A DNA stretch of 7,029 bases, taken from Acidobacteriota bacterium (GTDB lineage Bacteria > Acidobacteriota > Terriglobia > Terriglobales > Acidobacteriaceae). Made by a program: the position numbers and the translations under genes. Location: contig JAJXXN010000087.1 of the NCBI GenBank assembly GCA_021781075.1, forward strand, positions 1 to 7,029, read 5' to 3'. Below are positions 1 through 6,388 of this stretch, one piece after another (position 1 is the first letter of the stretch; each line of letters begins with the position of its first letter). The notes under the pieces were generated by a model. The model had not been told where the DNA came from, ran no database searches, and saw nothing but the letters and a program-made list of their open reading frames with translations.

Positions 1-356
1 ATGTGGCCGATTGGAACTACGGCAGTTGGCACACGCTGGCCATGAACCACCCGCTGACGCGCTTTGCGCCTTTCCTCGCCGGCTTCGCCGGAACCGGCAC
101 ACAACCGCTCAGCGGCGACATCACCACGGTCAAGCAGGCGAATGGCAGCGTCGGCCCCTCGCAGCGATTCACCATGGACTGGGGCAACGTGGATGGCTCG
201 ACTGAAAATATTCCACTCGGTGAAAGCGGCAATCCATACAGCGACTATTTCAAAGACCAGTGGAGCGACTGGGCCAATGGCCGCACCTTCCCGCTCCCCT
301 TCACCGAAGGTGCAATTCAACGGCAAGCCGCGCACACCTTGCGGCTTTTACCATAG
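1..356 (+). CDS. Penicillin acylase family protein, C-terminal fragment (5' end outside window)
   Basis: This is the last 117 residues of a penicillin-amidase-type Ntn-hydrolase, and the frame is open to the left edge, so the gene starts upstream. The family consists of secreted or periplasmic enzymes that cleave an internal propeptide and use the beta-chain N-terminal Ser to hydrolyse amide bonds. The fragment matches the end of the beta chain. It has a W-x-x-x-H-x-L-x-x-x-HPL segment (fragment residues 9-18), a GDITTV strand (38-43), GPSQRFTMDW (51-60) and the family-typical GESGNPYSDYFKDQW block (73-87), followed by a short W/G/FPLPFT tail. The nucleophile and most of the substrate pocket are missing from the window. 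I therefore cannot tell a beta-lactam acylase from an acyl-homoserine-lactone acylase or another amidase. The stop codon lies 7 bases before the next gene, so the two are probably co-transcribed. The family call is firm and the substrate is unknown. Confidence 0.85.
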   Translation, partial: VADWNYGSWHTLAMNHPLTRFAPFLAGFAGTGTQPLSGDITTVKQANGSVGPSQRFTMDWGNVDGSTENIPLGESGNPYSDYFKDQWSDWANGRTFPLPFTEGAIQRQAAHTLRLLP

Positions 357-360
357 GGGA
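355..360 (+). promoter_or_regulatory. Ribosome binding site of the membrane protein gene
   Basis: AGGGGA overlaps the stop codon of the acylase gene and sits three bases before the ATG at 364. It is purine-rich and resembles a Shine-Dalgarno sequence, though the spacing is short. It supports the start at 364 and suggests translational coupling with the upstream gene. An in-frame ATG at 427 is the alternative start, but it would cut into the region just before the first membrane segment. Confidence 0.45.
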
Positions 361-363
361 TGA

Positions 364-2166
364 ATGGGGCGAAACGCATCCAAATTTTGGGCCGTGCGCC
401 GGGGCGGCAATCCGGCAATTCTCGGCATGGCAGCCATTGTGCTGGCCTCGCTGCTCGTCTGGATCCCTTATCTTGTGCGCGGGTTTTCCTGCGGCCATGA
501 TTTTGATTTCCACTTTGAGTCCTGGTATGAGATAGCGCAGGGCTGGAAGCATGGCTTGGTTTATCCGCATTGGGCGCAGTCGCCGAACTGGGGCGCGGGC
601 GAGCCTCGTTTTATTTTTTATCCCCCGCTGACGTGGATTCTGGGCGCCGTGCTGGGCCTCACGGTGGGTTGGTCGTTCGCCGCACCAGTCCTGCTCTGGC
701 TGCTGCTCTGCGCAACCGGGCTCTCTGTACGCGCGCTGGCGCGGCTGTGGTTTGGCGAAATGACCGCGGCGCTCGCCGGCGCCCTTGCCGTCTTCTCCGG
801 CTACACGCTCTTCACCGCGTTTGAGCGCGGCGCTTACAGCGAGCTGGCTTGTGGCGCGCTTCTGCCAATGTTGCTGCTTTACGCAATGCGCAATCAACAA
901 CCGCACTCGGCATCAACCTGGCGTCAGGCCCTCGACGGCTCCACGCTGCCATTGGCCATCATCCTCGCGCTGCTCTGGCTCACCAACGTCCCGGCAGCCA
1001 TCATGGCCTGCTATCTGATGGTCTTTCTCGCCATCCTCACCGCATGGATTGAGCGCGCGGGTTGGCCGGTGGCGCGCGCGCTGGTTGCCGTGCCTCTCGG
1101 GCTGCTCGGCGCGGCAATCTCAATTGTGCCCGCGGTCCATGAGCAGCGCTGGATCCAGATCGCGGCGGCAACGGACTCGGGCATGCGCTTTCAGGACAGT
1201 TGGCTCTTCAGCCATCACCCCGCCGCCGACATGGCCATCCATGATTCCGTGCTGCAACTCGCCTCCTGGCTTGTGATCACGATGGTGGCCGCCACTGTGG
1301 CCGCATTTCTGATTGCGCGATTGAGAAAAACACTGGCCCTAATGCCGCGCGCGCCGCTTGCGCTGTTCATCGCGCTGCCCATCATTGTGCTGCTCATGCA
1401 GATCCCCTTCTCTTCATTTCTCTGGATCATCCTGCCAAAGTTTTACCTCCTGCAATTCCCCTGGCGGCTCCTGCTGCTGCTGGAGGCACCCTTGGCCCTC
1501 TTTTCCGCAGCGGCGTTGGCAGCCTGCACTTTGCGCGCCAGGGCTGTTTCCCTCTGCATCGCCGCTGCGGCCATGCTGCTCATCACACTGGCGTCGGGGC
1601 TGTTCTTTTATCAAAACTGCGACGTGGAGGACACCGCCACCTCCCAGGTTGCAAACATGCAATCAGGCGCAGGCGTCGAGGGCACTGACGAATACGCCGC
1701 ACCCGGCGCAGACAACGATCTTGTCCCCACCGGCCTGCCCGATGCCTGCCTGCTTGAGGATGCGCAGTCGCCACTCGCCGAAAACAATGGCGACACAACG
1801 CCCGCGTGGGATCCCGGCGAAGAGCGTTGCGATGCTGTCTTTCACGCCGACCGGTGGCAGCCCGAAGCCAAATCCCTCACTGCGCCGACCGATGAGGACG
1901 GCTTCCTCGTCCTGCGATTGCGCGAGTACCCGGCGTGGAGGGTGACGGTGAACGGCGTGGTGCAGAAAAATCTCCCCCACCGCGAAGATGGCCTCATCAC
2001 CATCCCGGTGCGCGAGGGCTCCAACAAAATTGAAGTGGACTGGACTACAACGCCGGACATATGGGCCGCGCGCGGCCTCTCGCTGCTCTCACTGCCGCTC
2101 TTCCTTCTGCTCTGGCGCAAAGAGCGCCGATGGAAGGGCCGGGCGAACACCGCTCAATTATCATGA
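364..2166 (+). CDS. Polytopic membrane protein, '6-pyruvoyl-tetrahydropterin synthase-related' (PF10131-like), probable GT-C glycosyltransferase
   Basis: This is a 600-aa inner-membrane protein. Hydrophobic segments lie near residues 18-38, 88-120 (probably two), 132-150, 161-176, 195-227 (two), 235-257, 297-320, 330-350, 355-385, 396-416 and 571-586. The first extracytoplasmic loop carries GHDFDFH (44-50), PHW (68-70) and EPRFIFYPP (80-88), which I recognise as the signature of this family. FERGAYSELA (153-162) is another conserved-looking patch. A hydrophilic, acidic region (about 417-500) contains EGTDEYAAPGADND (439-452) and Cys 419, 462 and 489. It is followed by a beta-rich stretch (about 512-560: LREYPAWRVTVNG...) like the C-terminal domains of YfhO-type and other GT-C proteins, and then by a last membrane helix and a basic tail. 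The database family name refers to a pterin enzyme, but nothing here looks like a pterin synthase. A membrane glycosyltransferase using a polyprenyl-phosphate sugar is my inference from the topology and the DxD in loop 1. The gene lies 7 bases after the acylase and 6 bases before ispA, so it is probably in one operon with them. Confidence 0.8.
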   Translation: MGRNASKFWAVRRGGNPAILGMAAIVLASLLVWIPYLVRGFSCGHDFDFHFESWYEIAQGWKHGLVYPHWAQSPNWGAGEPRFIFYPPLTWILGAVLGLTVGWSFAAPVLLWLLLCATGLSVRALARLWFGEMTAALAGALAVFSGYTLFTAFERGAYSELACGALLPMLLLYAMRNQQPHSASTWRQALDGSTLPLAIILALLWLTNVPAAIMACYLMVFLAILTAWIERAGWPVARALVAVPLGLLGAAISIVPAVHEQRWIQIAAATDSGMRFQDSWLFSHHPAADMAIHDSVLQLASWLVITMVAATVAAFLIARLRKTLALMPRAPLALFIALPIIVLLMQIPFSSFLWIILPKFYLLQFPWRLLLLLEAPLALFSAAALAACTLRARAVSLCIAAAAMLLITLASGLFFYQNCDVEDTATSQVANMQSGAGVEGTDEYAAPGADNDLVPTGLPDACLLEDAQSPLAENNGDTTPAWDPGEERCDAVFHADRWQPEAKSLTAPTDEDGFLVLRLREYPAWRVTVNGVVQKNLPHREDGLITIPVREGSNKIEVDWTTTPDIWAARGLSLLSLPLFLLLWRKERRWKGRANTAQLS

Positions 2167-2172
2167 AAAGTG

Positions 2173-3063
2173 ATGCAAGCCGAGATTAAAACCATTCTGC
2201 ACGAGGGCGTCTCCATCACTGATGCCGCGCTCGAAGCACTATTGCCACCCACCTCCACGGTGCCCGCCTCCATCCATGCGGCCATGCGCCACTCCACCTT
2301 CGCCGGCGGCAAACGCCTGCGCCCGGTGCTCGCCTACCAGGCCGCTGTTGCCGTCAGCGGCAATGTGCCTGAAGGCATTGCGCACCTCGGCGCCGCGCTG
2401 GAGATGCTGCACACCTACTCGCTCATCCACGATGACCTGCCCGCGCTCGACAATGACGACCTGCGCCGCGGCAAGCCCACCTGCCACGTGGTCTATGGAG
2501 AAGCCATCGCCATCCTCGCCGGCGATGCACTCCAGACCCGCGCCTTTGAGGTGCTGGCAAACCTCGCAACACCACCCGCGGCCACGGTGCAAATCCTCTC
2601 CCTCATCGCCAATGCCGTCGGAACCGTGGACGGCATGATTGGCGGCCAGGTGCTGGACATCGAGAGCGAACACGCCAAACCCACCGCGGAACTGGTCAAC
2701 GCAATCCACCGCGCCAAGACCGGCGCGTTGATCCGCGTCAGCATCGTCACCGGCGGCCTCTATGCCGGCGCCCATGCCGAGGCATTGAGGCAGCTTGACA
2801 CCTTTGGCCGCAAGGCTGGCTTGGCCTTCCAAATCATCGATGACATTCTCGACGTGACCGTGGACTCGGCATCGCTCGGAAAGACCGCCGGCAAGGACCT
2901 CGGTGCCGAAAAGGCAACCTGGCCGGCTGTTTTTGGCCTTGATGAAAGCAAACGCCAGGCGGCGCAGTTGATTGAAGAGGCATTTGCCGCGATTGAACCG
3001 CTGGGCGATAAGGCGGATGGACTCAAGTCTGTGGCGCATTATCTGGTCGAGCGCAAAAATTGA
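2173..3063 (+). CDS. ispA: Polyprenyl diphosphate synthase, farnesyl diphosphate synthase type
   Basis: This is a cytosolic trans-prenyltransferase of about 296 aa, the usual length for bacterial IspA. It condenses DMAPP/GPP with isopentenyl diphosphate to FPP, the precursor of undecaprenyl phosphate, quinone side chains and hopanoids. All diagnostic motifs are present (numbered from the GTG at 2170): GGKRLRP (46-52), the first Asp-rich motif DDLPALD (88-94) running into NDDLRRGKPTCH, GGQVLDIE (158-165), KTGALI (183-188), the second Asp-rich motif DDILD (224-228) and KDLGAEKATWP (242-252). The first motif has the two-residue insertion typical of bacterial FPP synthases, and Tyr83 lies five residues before it. 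This favours a C15 product, though short GGPP synthases look similar. Two starts lie side by side, GTG at 2170 and ATG at 2173. I chose the ATG, and the difference is one residue. No strong Shine-Dalgarno sequence is visible. The start is 6 bases after the preceding stop, which suggests coupling. The gene ends three bases from the convergent GH57 gene. Confidence 0.93.
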   Translation: MQAEIKTILHEGVSITDAALEALLPPTSTVPASIHAAMRHSTFAGGKRLRPVLAYQAAVAVSGNVPEGIAHLGAALEMLHTYSLIHDDLPALDNDDLRRGKPTCHVVYGEAIAILAGDALQTRAFEVLANLATPPAATVQILSLIANAVGTVDGMIGGQVLDIESEHAKPTAELVNAIHRAKTGALIRVSIVTGGLYAGAHAEALRQLDTFGRKAGLAFQIIDDILDVTVDSASLGKTAGKDLGAEKATWPAVFGLDESKRQAAQLIEEAFAAIEPLGDKADGLKSVAHYLVERKN

Positions 3064-3071
3064 CCGTCAAT
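3059..3071. repeat. Short perfect inverted repeat spanning the two convergent stop codons
   Basis: ATTGAC-C-GTCAAT is a 6-bp inverted repeat with a one-base centre at 3065. It contains the TGA of ispA (3061-3063) and the TGA of the opposite-strand GH57 gene (3067-3069). It arises because both genes end in ATTGAC. A one-base loop cannot form a normal hairpin and there is no T-tract, so I do not call it a terminator. Confidence 0.6.
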
Positions 3072-5559
3072 CCCCGGCCGTCTCCGCGGCCAGGTCTTCC
3101 AGCTTGATCGCGGTTGCGTCAATCAGCAGACGCTCGGCTAGCTCATAAAAACCCGCGTCCCAGCGCGCCTTGTCGTCCGCGTTCAACCCGGTGACGCTAC
3201 GGTTCATGCCGCGATAGATCTCATACCAAATGTTCTGCGCCTCCCATTGGTGCTGCACAAAGGGCAGCTCGGCAAGCGTCTCAGCCAAAACCAGCGCATG
3301 CTCAAGGACATCCAGTGATCCCAAGCTCATTTGCAACAGTCGCATCGCCTGCGTCATCCGCTGGTCGGCAAGAAAGCCAAGCTGCGCTGAATCCATCTGA
3401 ATGCCATCAGCCTCGGCGATGGACAAATACGACCGAAGCACGGCGGCATCAATTGGTTCGGCTTCAAGCGCCTTGCGCAGGCCTGCATTCACGGCAAACC
3501 CGGCGGCCAGCAGCAGGGCCGACGGCTTGGGCAGTCCGGTTTTTGCCAGGTAATGCATCAGGCTCGCATGTTCCTCGTAAATCGATGTCAGCGAGCTTTC
3601 AATATTCTTGAGCGTCGTGTTCAAAAGTAAATCGATAATCCGTCTTTGCTCATCGATGAACAACGAGGCCAGGGAGTAATCCACATGGCCAAAGAAACGG
3701 TCCAGGGCGCGGACAACCTCGGGAAAATCCGCCTGCGCAACACTCTCGGCCGCGTGCTTTGAAAATTCCGCGAATTGGGGTTTCTCTTGCGCTTCACAGG
3801 GCTGCAGCGCCGCGGTGATGTTCTGGTCCCCAAAATGCAACACCGCATAGTTGAAACACTGCTTCTCGCGGGTAATCAGCGATTCCACGTCGACGGTCCC
3901 CACGGCCAATTTGCCGCGGCCTGAGACGCTGAGGTCATGCTGGATGCGGCGCAATCGATAGCAGAACAGCTCCGTCTCATCGGCATAATTTGAAAAAACA
4001 GAGCTGATGGCATAATGCGCGCCGACCGGCTCAAGCCCGTGCGCCATGGCCTGTATGCCGCGGGAATAAATATCGGCCCCGGTGCCGGCGGAGGGTGTGT
4101 TGGACACCGCGCCTGCCAGCGTCGCAAGCAGCCTCTGTTCGCACTGCTCCGCGCGCCCGCCAAACAACTCTTTTGCCAGTTGCGCGGCCCGCGCTGCATA
4201 GGCGATCACCTGCACCGTCTCGATGCCCGCAATGTCATCAAAAAACCAGGCGCAGCTTGTGTACATGAGCAGCGCGTGGCGCTGCATTTCCATCAGCTTG
4301 AGCGCCTGCACCTGCTCGCTCCCGTTCAGCGGCCGCCCCAGGGCCGGGTTCTGCGCAGCCGTTAAAAATTCATCCACTGATTCCGGCGAGCGGTCAATGA
4401 TTGCGCGGATGTATTGGTCGCGCGCCAACCAAGGGTCCTTGAACAGCACCCGCCCAAGCTCCTCGGTCAGGGGGGCGAGGCCATCACGCAACGCATCAAA
4501 GGCCTCGCGCAAGGGCGCGCGCCAAAGTTGATTGAAACCGGGTTTGCCGCCGTTGCACCCGCAATTCGCGCGCCAGCGCTCCACGCCATGCACGCAGCTC
4601 CACGAGCTGAGCTCAACGATGGCGGCCTCCTGCACCGGGGGAAATATCTCCAGAAACGCGCCATAATTCGCCAAGCTGACGTTCTTGTCCTTCTCGATCA
4701 ATTGCAGCGCGTAGGCAAGCGCCATCTCGCCCAGTTTGTGATGGTGGCCATAGGATTCGCCATCCGTTGCCACATGCACAAGCTGCGGCGCGGCCGAATC
4801 GCGAAATCCCCCCTTGAGGCGCGCTACAAAGCTTTCACCCGAGTTGAGCAGCCCCTCGAAAGCCACGGCGCGCGAGGCGGGGCCATCATAAAAGAAAACG
4901 GCAATCGACCTGCCCTCGCTGAGTTGAACCGCATAAGGGCGCGTCGTGTCCACCGATGCCCCGGGCGTCTCGCTCCAGCCTGCGCCTTCCTTCAGCGCGC
5001 GGACGGCCTTGCACTGGTGCGGCGCGAGTACCGTGAATTTGATTCCTTCCGCGGCCAGCAGTTCGAGCGTCTCCATGTCCACCGCGGTCTCAGCCAGCCA
5101 CATCCCCTCCGGCTTGATCCCATAGTGGCTCTCGTAATCGGCAATGCCCCAGCGTATTTGCGTGATCTTGTCACGGCGCGAGGCCAGTGGCATGATGACG
5201 TGGTTGTACACCTGCGCCATCGCCGAGCTGTGGCCGTTGTAGCGCCGACGGCTGCGCCGCTCCCCGTCCAGTATCGTGCGATAGGCCGCGGGCGCCTTCT
5301 CGCGCATCCAACCCAGCAGCGTGGGCCCGAAATTGAAACTGATGCGCGCATAGTTGTTCATGATGCGCATGATCTGGTTGCGGCTGTTGACAATGCGCGC
5401 CGCGCCGTTGGACGCGTAACATTCGGCTGTGATGCGCGCGTTCCAGTCGTGGTAGGGTGTCGCGCTCTCCTGCGTCTCAACCGCCTCCAGCCACGGGTTC
5501 TCGCGCGGAGGCTGATAAAAATGACCGTGAATGCATATGTAACGTTTGGCCGTTGCCAT
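3067..5559 (-). CDS. Glycoside hydrolase family 57-like protein with DUF3536-type C-terminal half
   Basis: This 830-aa protein has no signal peptide or membrane segment, so it is probably cytosolic. The N-terminal part (about 1-310) is a GH57-type (beta/alpha)7 barrel. It has HGHFYQPP (11-18, conserved region 1), NFGPTLLGWM (76-85), GMWLAE (152-157) with Glu157 as the expected nucleophile, and TDGESYGHHH (265-274) with Asp266 as the expected general acid/base. GH57 enzymes act on alpha-glucans as amylases, 4-alpha-glucanotransferases or branching enzymes. The middle holds SSWSCVHGVERW (318-329) followed by CGC (333-335), then TSCAWFFDDIAGIETVQ (434-450). The rest is mostly helical and matches my recollection of DUF3536 proteins. 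The substrate is unknown. The ATG at 5559 is the only reasonable start, since an in-frame stop lies 21 bases upstream with no GTG or TTG between. The Shine-Dalgarno sequence is weak: GGCAGA is close to the ATG, and a better AAGGGAA at 5575-5581 is about 15 bases away. The gene follows the DNA glycosylase in the same direction after 96 bases and converges on ispA. Confidence 0.88.
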   Translation of the reverse strand: MATAKRYICIHGHFYQPPRENPWLEAVETQESATPYHDWNARITAECYASNGAARIVNSRNQIMRIMNNYARISFNFGPTLLGWMREKAPAAYRTILDGERRSRRRYNGHSSAMAQVYNHVIMPLASRRDKITQIRWGIADYESHYGIKPEGMWLAETAVDMETLELLAAEGIKFTVLAPHQCKAVRALKEGAGWSETPGASVDTTRPYAVQLSEGRSIAVFFYDGPASRAVAFEGLLNSGESFVARLKGGFRDSAAPQLVHVATDGESYGHHHKLGEMALAYALQLIEKDKNVSLANYGAFLEIFPPVQEAAIVELSSWSCVHGVERWRANCGCNGGKPGFNQLWRAPLREAFDALRDGLAPLTEELGRVLFKDPWLARDQYIRAIIDRSPESVDEFLTAAQNPALGRPLNGSEQVQALKLMEMQRHALLMYTSCAWFFDDIAGIETVQVIAYAARAAQLAKELFGGRAEQCEQRLLATLAGAVSNTPSAGTGADIYSRGIQAMAHGLEPVGAHYAISSVFSNYADETELFCYRLRRIQHDLSVSGRGKLAVGTVDVESLITREKQCFNYAVLHFGDQNITAALQPCEAQEKPQFAEFSKHAAESVAQADFPEVVRALDRFFGHVDYSLASLFIDEQRRIIDLLLNTTLKNIESSLTSIYEEHASLMHYLAKTGLPKPSALLLAAGFAVNAGLRKALEAEPIDAAVLRSYLSIAEADGIQMDSAQLGFLADQRMTQAMRLLQMSLGSLDVLEHALVLAETLAELPFVQHQWEAQNIWYEIYRGMNRSVTGLNADDKARWDAGFYELAERLLIDATAIKLEDLAAETAGD

Positions 5560-5655
5560 CTCTGCCGTTTGCGATTCCCTTCAGCTCAGAACCAGTTTAC
5601 GCGAGGTAGCCGACAGGCGCTGAATCCGCGGCCCGGAATTGCGAACCCTCGTGCC
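5560..5655 (-). other. Intergenic gap between the DNA glycosylase and GH57 genes
   Basis: This 96-base non-coding stretch is the longest gap in the window and the only place on the minus strand with room for an internal promoter or a short leader. I see no T-tract terminator hairpin for the glycosylase gene and no strong -35/-10 pair. TAAACT, read on the minus strand, is a weak -10 candidate without a good -35 partner. Nothing else recognisable is present. Confidence 0.4.
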
Positions 5656-6354
5656 CTATCGTGCTGAACGCCCGGTCGGCTCGCCCTGCTTGGCCAGGTC
5701 GCAGGCCCGCCACAGATACCAGCTCGCCACGGTTCGGTACGGCGCCCAGGCTTTTGCCCGGCGGTGCATTTGCGCGGGCTTGGGCAGGTCGGCCGCCTCA
5801 ATCGCGCGTCTCTTCGACAAACGCTGGAACGTGAGCGCAAAACCCTTGCGCACCCCGTAATCCGTGACCGGAAAAACATCCGGCCGCCCGAGGCGAAAAA
5901 TCAAAAGCATCTCCACCGTCCAGCGTCCAATGCCGCGCACGGCCGACAATCGCTCAATGATCGCTTCATCATTCATTCTTTGCAGCGCACGCCCCTCGGG
6001 AACCGTGCCATCCAGCACCCGGGACGCAAGGTCCTTCATCGCCAGCGTCTTGTTGCCGGAAACTCCAACCCCGCGCAGCAGTTCATCCGGGGTCGAGAGC
6101 AAGGCCTTGGGCGTTGGGTCGCCCGAGTAAAGCTCGCGAAAGCGTCGGTGGATTGTCGCCGCCGCCTTGCCGTGAAGCTGCTGGTAAAGGATGGACTCCA
6201 GCAGGGATTCAAAGACACCCAGGCGCTTGTCCAGCCTCAGCGTGAAGGGGCCGGCGCGTTCAATGAGCAGGGCGAGTTTCGCGTCGGCTTCGCTCAAATG
6301 CGCCAATGCCGCCTCCACATCAAAGGGAAGCCTGTTGCGGCCGTCGTGGATCAT
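5656..6354 (-). CDS. DNA-3-methyladenine glycosylase, HhH-GPD superfamily (AlkA/Mag type)
   Basis: This enzyme excises alkylated purines (3-methyladenine, 7-methylguanine and related lesions) to start base-excision repair. The protein is 232 aa from the ATG at 6354. Visible landmarks are SILYQQLHGKAA (54-65), typical of the HhH-GPD core, then VGVSGNK (96-102), the helix-hairpin-helix LSAVRGIGRWTVEML (136-150) and the catalytic Asp165 in VTDYGVRKG (163-171). The C-terminal AWAPYRTVASWYLWR (202-216) is the usual end of AlkA-like proteins. It lacks the extra N-terminal domain of E. coli AlkA and is closer in size to compact Mag1/YfjP-like enzymes. An in-frame ATG at 6423 would give 255 aa but would overlap the preceding gene by 35 bases and add a non-conserved 23-residue head, so I prefer 6354. 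Neither start has a strong ribosome binding site. The gene lies 34 bases after the MFS transporter gene on the same strand. There is no sign of an Ada-type regulator in the window. Confidence 0.9.
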   Translation of the reverse strand: MIHDGRNRLPFDVEAALAHLSEADAKLALLIERAGPFTLRLDKRLGVFESLLESILYQQLHGKAAATIHRRFRELYSGDPTPKALLSTPDELLRGVGVSGNKTLAMKDLASRVLDGTVPEGRALQRMNDEAIIERLSAVRGIGRWTVEMLLIFRLGRPDVFPVTDYGVRKGFALTFQRLSKRRAIEAADLPKPAQMHRRAKAWAPYRTVASWYLWRACDLAKQGEPTGRSAR

Positions 6355-6388
6355 GCAATCAGTGTAATTCGCCCTGCTGTGGCAAACA

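Noticed and set aside
301..906. A 201-codon minus-strand frame over the start of the membrane protein gene
   Set aside because: It is rich in Arg, Gln and Ala with no motif, and the plus strand here encodes clear membrane helices and the family signature.
1358..1945. A 195-codon plus-strand frame inside the membrane protein gene
   Set aside because: It is a Cys/Ser/Pro-rich shadow of the hydrophobic reading frame. The true frame continues uninterrupted across it.
2239..3039. A 266-codon open frame antisense to ispA
   Set aside because: It has low-complexity Gly/Val/Asp composition and no family motif, and it lies entirely within a gene with all polyprenyl synthase motifs.
3059..3071. Bidirectional terminator between the converging genes
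   Set aside because: The inverted repeat has a one-base centre, a short AT-containing stem and no T-tracts on either side.
5560..5655. Possible promoter for the GH57 gene in the 96-base gap
   Set aside because: TAAACT (minus strand) is only a partial -10 match and no -35 box lies at a suitable distance, so it is not listed as a promoter.
4414..5667. A 417-codon open frame on the plus strand opposite the GH57 gene
   Set aside because: It is an antisense shadow. Its product is Arg/Ala/His-rich with no recognisable domain, while the opposite strand encodes a complete GH57 protein with catalytic motifs. Long antisense frames are expected in GC-rich coding DNA.
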